NCBI RefSeq assembly: GCF_002078875.1 | Contig: NC_034438.1 | Location: 64,811,276-64,875,275, forward strand | Length of the DNA: 64,000 nucleotides | Direction: 5' to 3' | Origin: Numida meleagris | Taxonomy: Eukaryota > Chordata > Aves > Galliformes > Numididae | In this document: positions 37,074-48,608 of the stretch, one piece after another | Layout: each line of letters opens with the position of its first letter | Position numbering within the stretch: position 1 is the first letter of the stretch | Made by a program: the position numbers and the translations under genes | Notes under the pieces: model-generated | The model's input: the letters and a program-made list of their open reading frames with translations, nothing else | The model's database searches: none | Told to the model about the DNA's origin: nothing

Positions 37074-39190
37074 CACAGAATCATAGAATGGCCTGGGTTG
37101 AAAAGGACCATAATGAAAATTTAGTTTCAACCCATCTGCTGAGTGCAGGGTTGCCAACCACTAGACCAGGCTGCCCAGAACCACATCCAGTCTGGCCTTG
37201 AATGCCTCCAGAGACGGGGCATCCACAACCTCCTTGGGCAACCTGTTCCAGTGCCTCGCCACCCTCTGGGTGAAAAACTGCCTCCTAATATCTAACCTAA
37301 ATATCCCCTGTCTGAGTTTAAAACCATTCCCCCTTGTCCTATCGCTATCTACCCTCACAAACAATCGATCCCCCTCCTGTTTATACGCTCCCTTCAAGTA
37401 CTGGAAGGCCACAATGAGGTCTCCCCAGAGCCTTCTCTTCTCCAAACTAAACAAGCCCAGTTCCCTCAACCTTTCCTCACAGGAGAGGTGCTCCAGCCCT
37501 CTGATCATCTTGGTGGCCCTCCTCTGAACTCTTTCCAAAAGCACTGCGTCTTTCCTGTACTGAAGGCCCCAGGCCTGGATACAGTACTCCGGATGGGGCC
37601 TCACAAGAGCCGAGTAAAGGGGGACCACCACCTCCCTCTCCCTGCTGGCCACTCCTCTTTTAATGCAGCCTAGAACATAGTTGGCCTTGTGGGCTGCCAG
37701 CGCACACTGCGGGCTCATGTCCAGCTTCTCATCCACCAGGACCCCCAAGTCCCTCTCCGCAGGGCTGCTCTCAAGGGATTCTTGCCCCAGTCTGTATAAA
37801 TACCTGGGATTGCCCTGGCCCAAGTGCAGCACCCTGCACTTGTCTTTGTTGAACCTCATTAGGTTTTCGTGGGCCCACTTCTCCAGCCCGTCCAGGTCTC
37901 TCTGGATGGCTTCCCTTCCCTCGAGTGTATTGACTGCACTGCTCAGCTTGGTGTCATCTGCAAACTTGCTGAGGGTGCACTCGATGCCATCATCTATGTC
38001 ATTGATGAAGATGCTGAAGAGCACTGGTCCCAACACAGCCTTGGGGTACACCACTCATGACCGGCCTCCACCCTGACACAGAATCATCGATCACAACCCT
38101 TTGGCTGTGACCAGCCAACCAGTTCTTAACCCACCGAACAGTCCATCCTTTCAATCCATACCTCTCCAATTTGGAGAGAAGGATGTGGTGACGGACCCTG
38201 CCAAAGGCTTTGGAGAAGTCCAGGTAGATGACATCTGTCACCCTTCTCCCTTCCACTGATGCCGTCAATCCTTCATAGAAGGCCACCAGATTGGTCAGGC
38301 AAGACTTGCCCTTGGTGAAGCCATGCTGGCTGACTCGGATCACCTCTTTGTCTCATATGTGCCTTAACATGTCTTCTAGGAGGATCTGCTCCATGATCTT
38401 CCCAGGCACAGAGGTGAGGCTCACCGGCCTGTAGTTCTCCGGGCCATCCTTTCTCCCTTTCTTAAAAATGGGAGCAATGTTTCCCTCTCTCCAGTCACCG
38501 GGGACTTCACCAGACAGCTATGATTTTTCAAATATGATGGAGAGCAGCTCGGCAACCACATCAGCCATCTCTCTCAGAACCCTAGGATGGATACCATCTT
38601 GCAACACGGACTTCCATACATTCAGTTTCATGAGGAGGTCTTGGACTTGTTCCACAGTTACAGTCGGTTGGAATCTGCTCCTCTCACCCACACCTCAAGG
38701 TTCAGGGTCCTGGCAGACACGGGGAGCCTGACCACCAGTGAAGACTGAGGCAATGCACTTATTGAGCACCTCAGCTTTTTCCATGTCTGAGGAAGCCACT
38801 TCTCCATCCTCATTTATCAGAGGGGGAACACTCTCCTTGACCTGTCTCCTCCTGCCTCTGTACCTGTAGAACCCCTTCTTGTTATTTTTCACATCCCTAG
38901 CCAAGTTTAGCTCTATCTGTGCCTTGGCTTTCCTGATCTTATCTCTACACATGCGGACAACAGTCCTGTATTCCTCCCAGGCTACACAACCCTGCTTCCA
39001 CTTCGCATACATTTCTCTCTTTTCCCTCAGTTTAAGCTGCAGGTCCTTGCTCAGCCATGCCGGTCGCCCACCTCCTCTGCTCGATTTCTTTTGCTGGGGA
39101 ATGGAGAGCTCTTGCGCTCTCAGGAGGGTGTCCTTAAAGAGCTGCCAGCTCTGCTCTGTTCCTGCGCCCTTAAGGACTGTTTCGCAGGAC
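37074..39190 (-). mobile_element. CR1 LINE, young 5'-truncated copy inserted in another CR1
   Basis: A 2117-bp minus-strand CR1 runs from its tail (CACAGAATCATAGAATGGCC at 37074) to a 5' truncation point at 39190. It is flanked by a 6-bp duplication, AGAAAT, at 37068-37073 and 39191-39196, in the host CR1. By eye it is about 98-99 percent identical to 55394-57518 and shares four ORF-breaking lesions with that copy. CR1 copies usually lack clear duplications, so this one supports a genuine retrotransposition event. Confidence 0.94.
37161..39012 (-). pseudogene. CR1 ORF2 fragment: reverse transcriptase, broken
   Basis: Minus-strand pieces in order are: connector ([18 protein letters not shown], to a TGA at 38695-38697 after CQDPEP), reverse-transcriptase fingers with a TAG at 38518-38520 and a TGA at 38353-38355, palm part 1 ([31 protein letters not shown]), then a 2-bp deletion in GVPQG near 38035. 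The rest (297-codon frame 37161-38054) contains [12 protein letters not shown] and the complete C-terminus LDVVLGSLV. The endonuclease is missing. It cannot encode an active enzyme. Confidence 0.9.
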
Positions 39191-39196
39191 AGAAAT

Positions 39197-40948
39197 ACAG
39201 TGATGCTGTCTGGACTTGCAGACGTGGTATCAGGAAAGCCAAGGCACAGGCAAAACTGAACTTAGCAAGGGATGTTAAAAACAATAAGGAGACATTCTAC
39301 AGGTACATTGGCCAGAAGAGACAGGCCAAAGTGAGTGTACCTCCTTTCTTACATGTAAAAGGAGAGCTGGCTTCAACAGCGGTGGAGAAGGCTGAGGTAC
39401 TGAATGAGTTCTTTGCCTCAGTCTTCACTGGCAGCCAGGATTCTAATATTTCTCACGTCCCTGAACCCTGCATCCCTAAACCTCTAGGTGGGGACTGCAG
39501 GAGTGAATCCCCCCACACTGTAAGAGCAGAGCAAGTCTGAGACCGCCTCAGGAGACTGTGTACAAGTCTGTGGGGCTGGATGACATGCATCCCAGGCTTC
39601 TGAAGGAGCTGGCTGAGGTGGTTGGTGAACCACTCTCCATCATATGTGAAAAGTCATGTCTGTTAGGTGAGGTGCTGGGTGATTGGAAAAAGGGTCATGT
39701 CACTCCCATTTATAAGAAAGGGAGCAAGGAGGACCTGGGGAACTACAGGCTGGTGAGTCTAACCTCTGTGTCTGGGAAGATCATAAAACAGATCCTCCGG
39801 GATGACAGGCTAGATCACATGAGGAATGAGCGTGTGATCCGAGACAGCCAGCGTGGCTTCACCAGGGGAAGGTCATGCCTAACCAATCTGGTGGCCTTCT
39901 ATGATGGAGTGACAGCATTGGTGGACAAAGGCAAGGCAACCAGTGTCATTTACCTGGACTTGCTCAAGGCCTTTGACATGGTCGCCCACCACACCCTTAT
40001 CTCCAAATTGGAGAGATGTGGATTTGACCCAGTGGATAAGGAATTTGTTGAAAGGCTGCAGACAAAGGGTAGGGGAACACTGTCTTGGGACCGGTGCTCT
40101 TTAACATCTCTATCAGTGATGGAATTGAGTGCACCCTTAGCAAGTTTGCTGATGACACCAAGATGAGTGATGCGGTTGCCACAATGGAAGGAAGGGATGC
40201 CATCCAGAGGGACCTCAACAGACTCAAATGGTGGGCCCAGGTGAATCTAATGAGGTTCAACATAGCAAAGTGCAAGGTTTTGCACTTGGGCCGGGGGAAT
40301 CCCAGGCATATATACAGACTGGGAGGAGGAATCCTTGAGCGTAGCCCTGCAGAGAAGGACCTGGGGTTCCTTTTGGATGAGAAACTGAACATGAGCCAGC
40401 AGTATGCTCTTACAGCTCAGAAAACCAATGGCATCCTGGGCTCCATCAGAAGAGGGGTGGCCAGCAGGGAGAAGGAGGTGATTATCCCTCTCTACTCTGC
40501 CCTCGTGAGGCCTCATCTGGAGTACTGGATCCAGACCTGGGGCCCCCAGTACAAGAAAGACAGGGAGCTGTTAGAAAGGGTCCAGAGGAGGGCCACAAAG
40601 ATGATCAGGGGGCTGGAGCACCTCCCCTGTGAAGACAGGCTGAGGGAGCTGGGCTTGTTCAGCCTGGAGAAGAGAAGGCTGCAGGGTGACCTCATTGTGG
40701 CCTTCCAGCACCTGAAGCAAGCCTACAAACAGGAGGGGAGTCAATTCTTTACAAGGGTAGATAATGGCCAGAAAAGGGGAAATGGTTTTAAGCTGAAGGA
40801 GGGAAGATTTAGGTTGGATATCAGGGGGAAGTTCTTTACCAAGAGTGTGGTGAGGTGCTGGAACAGGCTGCCCAGAGAGGTTGTGGATGCCCCATTCCTG
40901 GAAGTGTTCAAGGCCAAGTTGGATGGGTCCCTGGACAGCCTGGTCTAG
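39197..40948 (+). pseudogene. CR1 ORF2 remnant: reverse transcriptase (3' part of split copy)
   Basis: After the inserted CR1, ORF2 resumes with [18 protein letters not shown] and KAEVLNEFFASVFTGSQD. The frame 39558-40166 gives the fingers and first palm ([51 protein letters not shown]). A deletion and frameshift near 40030-40085 remove the GVPQG region. The frame 40085-40948 then carries [12 protein letters not shown] and the rest of the C-terminus to LDGSLDSLV. The C-terminal 287 codons are open and well preserved, but the enzyme is not continuous. Confidence 0.88.
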
Positions 40949-41110
40949 TATTAGATGTAGAGGCTGGCAGCCCTGCCTGTGGCAGGAGGGTTGGAGCTTG
41001 ATGATCCTTGAGGTCCCTTCCAACTCAAGCCATTCAATGATTCTATGATAGAATCTCTTTCTTTGACTGTAGCATAACCTTCTGATCTTGAAACTTGTCC
41101 ACAAGATCAT

Positions 41111-41688
41111 TGTTATGGTTTTGTGATTTTTGTTGTCGGTATTCCACATCATTACATCATGTAAAGCACGGGTAGTTAAAGAGTTAATTCCCTGGTTACT
41201 GCAAACTGCCTTTTTTGCTGTGTGGCCCTCCGAGGGGGAGGGGAGGAGGTGCACTCCCCAGGGGTCTTTGTGTTGGAGGGGGTGGTGAAGCCGCCTGGGA
41301 GACGCGGGGTCTGTTCCCTCTTGCCCGGCGGAGAAAGCACGTGGTCCTCCTGCAGTTTACTGCCTAAGATTTTCAGCCTGTAAACTCTCGGTTACAATTC
41401 CACTAGCCTCATTTTTGATATATTTAGTAAAATTAGTTGTTTCTCCTCAGATTGGTGCCACTGTTTTTGTGTTAGATCCGCCTACGAGTCCCCTGCTTTT
41501 CCCCTGTTCCCATTGTTTCCCCAGGGTGCGGGTCCGCGGCTTCCCTGCCGTTTTAGCCGCCGGACTGCCTGGGGCCAGCCCCTACCCGCCGACAATTTTT
41601 TTTTTTTCCTTTCCTCTTTTCTCTTCTTTTTTTCTTTCAGGCCTGTCCCCCTTGTCACGGATGCAGACCCTTAGATAATACCGTGACA
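41111..41688 (+). mobile_element. Solo LTR (family A), plus orientation
   Basis: The 578-bp segment begins TGTTATGGTTTTGTGATTTT and ends ATACCGTGACA. It matches the inverted copy at 8616-9173 over its whole length, including the GC-rich central block and the pyrimidine-rich run near the 3' end (41600-41640). Flanking pentamers are ATCAT (41106-41110) and ATCGT (41689-41693), four of five identical, a slightly decayed target duplication. No internal retroviral sequence is present. Confidence 0.92.
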
Positions 41689-44328
41689 ATCGTGCACATT
41701 AAAAAATCAAGTGCCAATAGGCGTTATCTGAGATGCTAGGTCATTTCTATGAGCAGGAATCCATTAGTTGCTATGGCTGAGATAATGTTTCCATTCCATT
41801 CCTGGGGTCAGTAGAAGACAATGGTGCACGCTGCACACAGCAAGGCCATAGCCTGTGGGTGTCAGGGACTTGCTGCTCCATAGCTCAGACTTGGAATTAG
41901 ATGTTGTAGAATTTAAGACAGAGAAGGAGTTATCTATAAAGGTGAAAAATTCTCTTTTTATTATGAAGGATTTAGGGAAGGATCTCCTTCTATAAAATCT
42001 AGAGTGTTTAATTATGGCCTGAAATGAAACCTCATGAGGTATTTTGGCCTGACAGTGAAAGGCTATTAATTAAATTTGTGAGATTTCTACCTTCAAGAGT
42101 ACAGCAGGATCTACATTATTAAACTTCTACCTAAGAGATCCGTGGTACTCAAAGAAACCTTATTATCAGACTGCTCAGATATTTTTCTGATTTCAGTCAG
42201 GGATAGGAAGAGAAAGCTTTCAGATGCCAAAGTTCAAATACAAAAAGTGACGTGGAGAATATGCTGAACTTTTGTAATGAAATGTTATTATGTTATTATG
42301 TAACATGTTTATTTTTCTGTTTCCTTGCTTCGGAGTCAGTAGAACATTTCTATACTACTATATTCTTTTCAGTACCACATGCTAGAAATGTCATTTTGTT
42401 TTTTCCTGAATCTTCCAGTCTTTGCCTGTACAGCAGCCCCTCAGCTTTCCCTGACCACTCTCCAGGCCCATGTGATTCTCAAGACAGAGCATTCAGGGTA
42501 AGTCAAACAGAAAGCTACTCTTGGTGCTCTCCAGCCAAACAGGTTCAACAATGCATTACATGGTGAAAATAGTGTGCTTCTGTCTTGGATGACTCCAGGA
42601 ATTAAAAATAGATAGGCAGCACCATTTTGAACACTATAAAAGCAGTGAGGTAGGAAAACAAGTGTATATTAACCACAAGTCTAAAACAAATGTTAAGCTA
42701 CTCAAACACTGTTGTAATAGACAATTTTATCTGAAGCATACCTGCATGTAAATGTCATTCCTACAGCTGAAGTGGTTTAAAATGATGTAGCTAACAGAAG
42801 AACAGTACCAGAAAATGTCAAGGAGGCTGAAAGAAAATGAAGCACATTTCCCATCTCCTGGAAGCCATGAAGAAATATATATTTAAATAGAAATCTTTGC
42901 AATTAGCAGCTCCAGTGCACAGTGGCTCTTCTTGTAAGATCTGTTTTTCTTATTTTAAGTGTTCCTTAAAGTGCTATTTTATTCTTGCAGAACTGCTGGT
43001 GTTCTCTGTACTTGCCATCATCCTTTTTAGAAGCGTAAACTCTCTACTGTTATTACAGTTTCAGTAGCATTTGGACTTTTAACATATTTGCAAGCTTTCT
43101 TTGTCAGAATAAATGAACAAAATTATTCAATGTCACTTACTTATACAGTGTTTCTGGTTTTTTTTTGGTTTTTTTTTTTTTTTTTAAATTGGCAGCCAAT
43201 CTCCCTTGCAGTCTGCTTAGCAAGCATTCTTTTTGACCATTAGAAGCTGATACTGGTCATCCAAGGAGTCTCCAGCCTTTTATCTTCTATGTAACACCTA
43301 GAGGCTTATCCAACCCTTGGCGCAAATTAAAGCAGCCCCAGGGCATGTAAATTTGTGTTGCTGTCAAGGGTTCCCTGAGCACCTGCCAAAGACCCCAGAA
43401 CTCTTTTGTGCTCCAGCTTTGCATGTGATGAACACAAAGATCCTTCTGTGACCTCTGCCTAAATCCTCCAAAATGTCCTTCCCACAGCATTGGAGAGGTT
43501 ATGTAAATCCACCTCTTTGAGTCTACAGGAATGTCCTGTAAAATGTGATTCAGTAACTTGTGAATTTCCTACGGTGTTTTTTTTTTTCCCAGCTACTTTT
43601 CTAAATACACTTAGCAACTTTTAACAGCATGGTAGTAAGTACACTGAATGAGGCTTTGTCCCTTCTGTTGTGCTGAAAGTAAAAGGCAAAAGTCTGTCCT
43701 CAGAAGTTCTTGGATGTTGACACAGAGCACCAAGGCAAAGGTATTACAAGTCCTTCTTCAGAAATACTTCTTTTTCTAACAGTCTGGGTGAACAGCTTCC
43801 CAGTTTCATGGCTGGATGCAAACAGTTTGACAAACATGTTCTAACTGGCCAAACCAGAAAAAAAGAAGGCAGCATGGAAACTTCCCAAGCATTGGGAAAA
43901 GACAAGAAATAAGAATTAATTTGGGTCATCTCTAGGAAGGAGGAGTGACTGCAATGCCATATATTAAAGGAGGAAATGCCTCCTGTGTGGCGCAGTGCCT
44001 GATCCCATGCTATGCTGCAGCTGGGTTACACTGGCCAAGCAAGGAGAGATTTATTCTCAGAGCTGGGAGTCCCACAGTCCCTGTGGTGCAGCTAAATATC
44101 TCAGGACTCATGTGCTTCTGCATCTCTCTCATGTGGTTTTGGTCTTTAGCACAGTGACAGTAGTACTCTGCATTGTCAGTAAAAACTTCATATATGTGTT
44201 TTACAACTTGGAGTTTTTAGTATGTATGTTGCTCTGAACTACAAGTGTCATGTGTGTTTAATACATGTTAATTATTGTTTGTTTGTAAATATTAAGCATG
44301 ATGTGGTGATGTGGAATAAAGGGTGAAA
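41689..44328. other. Non-coding unique sequence
   Basis: No gene or transposon recognised. T-rich low complexity occurs at 43157-43187. A strong isolated splice-acceptor-like sequence (TTATTCTTGCAG) ends at 42990 but no matching donor follows within exon range, so I do not call an exon. Confidence 0.4.
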
Positions 44329-44808
44329 TGTCAAGGTTTTCATGGCTGTTCATCAGTATTCCACATCGTAACATCATGTGGTGCACTGGGAGTGAAAGAG
44401 TTAATGCTGCAGTTCTGTGGATTGTCAGTATTTCCTGTCTCTTGGTCTCGGAAGAAAAGAATGAACTACAGCTCCCAGAAGACTTCATTTTTCTATTTCC
44501 ATTTTCCATTTGGAGGGAAAGATAAAACAGGCTGGGAATCACAACACTTCCTTCTTTGCTCCCTGGCTTTGCCTACAGCATTAGAGTAAGGACTTCAGTT
44601 TTGGAAACTCTCTTATTTGATTTCTTCAATTCCAATCATATTGTATTATATTGTATTATCTCACATTCCACTACTATATTTAGTAAACTAAGTGTTTTCC
44701 CTTAGCTCAATGCCACCATTTCTCTTTGTCCAGGGCAATCTCCCTATCCTTTCCCTTCCCAGTGGGTCTCTTCGCTCCCTTATCACAGGAACGAGGCTGA
44801 ATGTGACA
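44329..44808 (+). mobile_element. Solo LTR (family B, diverged), plus orientation
   Basis: The segment begins TGTCAAGGTTTTCATGG, contains the family landmark TATTCCACATCGTAACATCA and a TTTAGTAAACTAAGTGTTTT block, and ends GAATGTGACA. It is an older or different member of the family seen at 12.7 and 13.7 kb. Flanking pentamers (TGAAA and AAGGC) differ, so no target duplication is seen. Its right edge directly abuts a truncated mariner on the minus strand. Confidence 0.82.
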
Positions 44809-45234
44809 AAGGCTACAATAACACTGTTTGATAGAGTAAATTCTCAGCTACAAATCACTATTTTTCAACACAGTCACCACCACTAGCTATGCATTTTTGT
44901 CAGCAGTGAACAAAATCCTGCATGCCACGCTCATAACAATCTGTACCATTAGAGATGACCCACTGTCACCACTGCTGAAACGCACCACCCACTGCCTCAC
45001 TGTGCTCACATCCACAGGCTGTCTCCATAAATGTTCAGCAAGTGCTGATGAATGCCAGTGCGTGCCATTTTTTCCACATGGAGGAATTCAGTGACACACC
45101 TTTGCTTCATAAGCACTTCCATGTCAGGTGCCATTTTGTCAGACTGCTCCTCTTCTGCCATCTGCCACATGGCAATAAAATGTAGTCGGATATTGGTAGG
45201 AAAGTTAACTTCTACTGGCATACCACCAATATCC
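44809..45234 (-). mobile_element. Mariner (Galluhop-like), internally deleted, minus strand
   Basis: Read on the minus strand it holds the 5' leader and start of a mariner transposase: MEVLMKQRCVTEFLHVEKMA, then HLLNIYGDSL, a stop, and VSTVRQWVVRFSSGDSG in the helix-turn-helix region. It then jumps to the 3' part of the element, whose sequence (ACAAAAATGCATAGCTAGTG) also occurs at 61.47 kb. The catalytic DD(34)D core is missing, as in MITE-like deletion derivatives. The right terminal repeat has been replaced by the LTR at 44808. The minus-strand frame 45006-45221 starts upstream of the true transposase start. Confidence 0.68.
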
Positions 45235-45249
45235 CAATTCCTTTGGATC

Positions 45250-46937
45250 GTGACACAGAGGATAAGGAAAAGGCTGAGGTTCTCAACGTCTTCTTTACAT
45301 CTGTGTTAAAAGTCATACAAGTTATCCTCAGAGTACTCTGTCCCCTGATCTGGAAGTCTCAGATGAGGAGCAGAATAACTCCCCCTTGACACAGGTGGAA
45401 ACAGTTAGAGATCAACTACTTCCCCTGGACTGCCACAAGTCCACACGAGGGGACTGATAGAGCTAGTGGAGGTGATTTCCAAGCCACTTTCCATCATCTA
45501 TTAGCATTCCTGGTCTACTGGAGAGGTCACAGAGGATTGGAGGCTTGCCAGCATGACTCCCATCTACAAGGAAGGTTGTAAGGAGGATCTAGGGAACTAC
45601 AGGCCTGTTGGCCTGACCTTGGTGCCAGGAAAAGTTATGGAGCAGATCACCTTAAGGGAGATCACACAGCATGTGTGGGACAGCTGGAAGATCAGGCCCA
45701 GCCAGCATGGATTCATGAAATGTCCTGCTTGAACAGCCTCATCTCCTGTGTTTGAGTGACCTGCCTGGTGGATGAGGGAAAGGCTGTTGTTGTAGTCCAC
45801 CTAGACTTCAGCAAAGCCTTTGACTCTGTCTCCCTCAGTATTCTCCTGGAGAAGCTGGCAGCTCATGGCTTGGACAGGTACACACTCTGCTGGGTAAAGA
45901 ATTGGCTGGATAGCTGGGCCCAGAGAATAGTGGTGAATGGATTCAATCCAGCCAGCGACTGGTCACAAGTGGTGTTCCCCAAAGGTTGGTACAGTCCTGT
46001 TCAATATCTTTACTGATGACCTGGAAGAGGGCATTGAGTGCACCCTCAGTAAGTTCGAAGATGACTTCTGGTTGGCAGGAAGTGTCGATCTGCCTGGGAG
46101 TAGGAAGGCACTATAGAGGGATCTGGACAGGCTGGATAGCTGGGCTGAAGCCAATGGGATGAATTTCAACAAGACCAAGTGCCTGGTCCTGCACTTTGGC
46201 CACAACAACCCCAGGCAATGCTACAGGCTTTGGACAGAGTGGCTGGAAGATTGTGTAGAAGAAATGAGCCTGGGAGTGCTGGTCAACACTTGGCTAAACA
46301 TGAGCCAGCAGTGTGTGCAGGTGGCCAAGAAGGCCAAGGGCATCCTGGCCTGTATCAGAAATAGTGATGCCAGCAGGAGCAGAGAAGTGATCATCCCTCT
46401 GTACTCGGAACTGGTGAGGCCGCATCTCGAGTACTGCGTTCAGTTTTGGGCCCCTCACTTCAAGAAAGACATTGAGGCCCTAGAGCATGTTCGGAGAAGG
46501 GCAACAAAGCTTTACGGGTCTGGAGCACAAGTCCTATGAGGAATGACTGAGGGAACTGGGATTATTTAGTCTGGAGGAGAGGAAGCTCAGGGGTGACCTT
46601 ATCACTCTCTACAACTACTTGAAAGGAGGTTGAGGCGAGGTGGGATTCAGCCTCTTCTCCCATGTAACTAGCAATAGGAATAGAGGGAATGGCTTCAAGC
46701 TGCACCAGGGAAGATTCACGTTGGACATTAGGAAATACTTCTCAGAAAGATAAACAGTCAGGCACTGGAACAGGCTGCCCAGAGAGGTGGTGGAGTCACC
46801 ATTCCTGAAGGTTTTCAAGAAACATTTAGATGCTGTTCTGAGGGACATGTTTTAGTGGGAAATATTGGTGATAGATGGACAGTTGGACTGGATGACCTTG
46901 GACGTCTTTTCCAACCTTGGTGATTCTATGATTCTAT
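45250..46937 (+). mobile_element. CR1 LINE, 5'-truncated, old subfamily
   Basis: A plus-strand CR1 begins in the connector before the reverse transcriptase (EDKEKAEVLNVFFTSVL near 45259) and ends in a clean tail, TGATTCTATGATTCTAT, at 46921-46937. It starts right next to the mariner fragment at 45234. The subfamily differs clearly from the young copies (for example VHLDFSKAFDSVS and [17 protein letters not shown]). The 3' coding end near 46540-46840 is broken by frameshifts and stops. Confidence 0.9.
45259..46840 (+). pseudogene. CR1 ORF2 remnant: reverse transcriptase
   Basis: Frames 45756-46016 and 46159-46539 carry the first palm motif (VVVVHLDFSKAFDSVSLSIL), HGLDRYTLCWVKNWLDSWAQ, and the later [37 protein letters not shown]. 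The catalytic box reads KFEDDFW rather than FADD: the Asp pair is kept but its context is altered. Stops and frameshifts occur near 45730, 46016, 46115 and 46540, so it is inactive. Confidence 0.85.
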
Positions 46938-47867
46938 ATCCACCTCTGACACTGTGGGCCAACATAATGAAATTATTTTCAGAGCAGTTCTCTTATTTAA
47001 AATCTAGTTTTCAGCAAAAGTATTTCACTGTTTTCTCCAGTCAGTGACACAGGGCAGCTTTACCGTAACCTCTTCATCTTAATTGCTATTGATCATTTTT
47101 AAATACAAAATCATATGTATTCCGGTACAGTGATTTGCTGCAAATTGGCTTTCCTGATGACATGAATCCCTGGGAGCTGCCTTTGACACATTCATAGGTA
47201 TCACTATGTTCTTTTCTTTCATAGAAATTTCTGCTTTTCACTCCCTTGTGCATAAAGTCAAGCATGAGCTTTTCTTCAGAAATACCTGACTAATGAAAAC
47301 TCTAGTCCTTCCATGAAACCTTGACACTATGAGCAACTCAGAGCAAGAAGAGAAAATTGTGCAAAGACGGAGACTTTTCAGACAGATAGTAGTGGAAAAT
47401 CCTTCCTCCACAGGAGAGGATTAAGGAAAGCTGATAAAATAATAATAACTTGTTAGGCAATAAAGTGATGAAAAGACCTAATTACTAACAGAAGCTATTG
47501 CTTTCTATCTGTCTAAGCACAGGTTGTGTCTGCTGTGTCCTATATGAGTAATTGGAAATGGCATGGTTTTTAACCTTCAGTCTCCTGAGACACCACTGAA
47601 AGCGAGGTTTCGTGGTGCTTTACCCTTGACAGAGAAAGCATATATTGTAAGAAGAGAGCACTGGGCTGCAACTGTGCCCTCCCTGAAGGTCACTGCGGAG
47701 TAGGGTCAATTTATTTAGCAGGTTTGTTTGAGTCCTCAAGAGGGTACAGGATAAAGGGGGAGCACAGTCCTCAGCATTGCTCCTGAGGCTTGCTCAGCAC
47801 AGCTGTTGTGAGCACAGCCAGCTGGCAACAAGTCTCCCTGATGCTGCAGCTAACCATCAGGTATGCA
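46938..47867. other. Non-coding unique sequence
   Basis: No element recognised between the CR1 tail and the purine satellite. Confidence 0.4.
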
Positions 47868-48608
47868 GAAGAAAAGGAAAGGGGAAGGAAGAGGAAGGGG
47901 AAGGGAAAGAGAAAGGGGAAGGAAGGGGAAGGGAAAGAGAAAGGGGAAGGAAGGGGAAGGGGAAGAGAAAGGGGAAGGAAGGGGAAGGGGAAGNNNNNNN
48001 NNNNNNNNNNNNNNNNNNNNNNNNNNNNNNNNNNNNNNNNNNNNNNNNNNNNNNNNNNNNNNNNNNNNNNNNNNNNNNNNNNNNNNNNNNNNNNNNNNNN
48101 NNNNNNNNNNNNNNNNNNNNNNNNNNNNNNNNNNNNNNNNNNNNNNNNNNNNNNNNNNNNNNNNNNNNNNNNNNNNNNNNNNNNNNNNNNNNNNNNNNNN
48201 NNNNNNNNNNNNNNNNNNNNNNNNNNNNNNNNNNNNNNNNNNNNNNNNNNNNNNNNNNNNNNNNNNNNNNNNNNNNNNNNNNNNNNNNNNNNNNNNNNNN
48301 NNNNNNNNNNNNNNNNNNNNNNNNNNNNNNNNNNNNNNNNNNNNNNNNNNNNNNNNNNNNNNNNNNNNNNNNNNNNNNNNNNNNNNNNNNNNNNNNNNNN
48401 NNNNNNNNNNNNNNNNNNNNNNNNNNNNNNNNNNNNNNNNNNNNNNNNNNNNNNNNNNNNNNNNNNNNNNNNNNNNNNNNNNNNNAAGGGAAAGGGGAAG
48501 GAAGGGGAAGGAAGGGGAGGGGAAAGGGAAAGAGAAAGGGGAAGGAAGGGGAGGGGGAAGGGAAGGGAAAGGGAAGGGAAAGAGAAAGGGGAAGGGAAAG
48601 GGAAAGGA
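47868..48608. repeat. Purine satellite (GGGAAA/GGAAGG) with an assembly gap
   Basis: About 126 bp before and 123 bp after a run of N consist only of A and G, built from variants of GAAAGGGGAAGGAAGGGGAA. The repeat is a tandem minisatellite-like polypurine array. The open frames read across it (rich in Gly, Lys, Glu, Arg) only reflect the repeat and the N filler and are not genes. Confidence 0.95.
47994..48485. other. Assembly gap (492 N)
   Basis: The gap lies wholly inside the purine array; both edges are repeat units. The true repeat length is unknown, and the number of N may only be an estimate. Confidence 0.98.

Larger units (their letters stand above)
36190..41052 (+). mobile_element. 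CR1 LINE, nearly complete ORF2, interrupted by a younger CR1
   Basis: This plus-strand CR1 starts within the endonuclease at about 36190. It is interrupted at 37073 by a minus-strand CR1 (37074-39190), resumes at 39191 in exactly the next codons, and ends with its 3' tail near 41052 (CAATGATTCTATGAT). The join is clear: the first part ends in CVTWE and the second continues into the [18 protein letters not shown] region. An internal deletion near 40030-40085 removes the end of the reverse-transcriptase finger/palm segment before FADD. It belongs to another subfamily than the inserted copy. Confidence 0.92.

Noticed and set aside
37198..38076. Plus-strand frames opposite the minus CR1, also seen opposite the copies at 7.7 and 56.5 kb
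   Set aside because: Conserved between copies only because they are the complement of ORF2; no independent coding evidence.
42976..43080. Possible exon after TTATTCTTGCAG
   Set aside because: No acceptable donor within a normal exon length and early stops in all frames.
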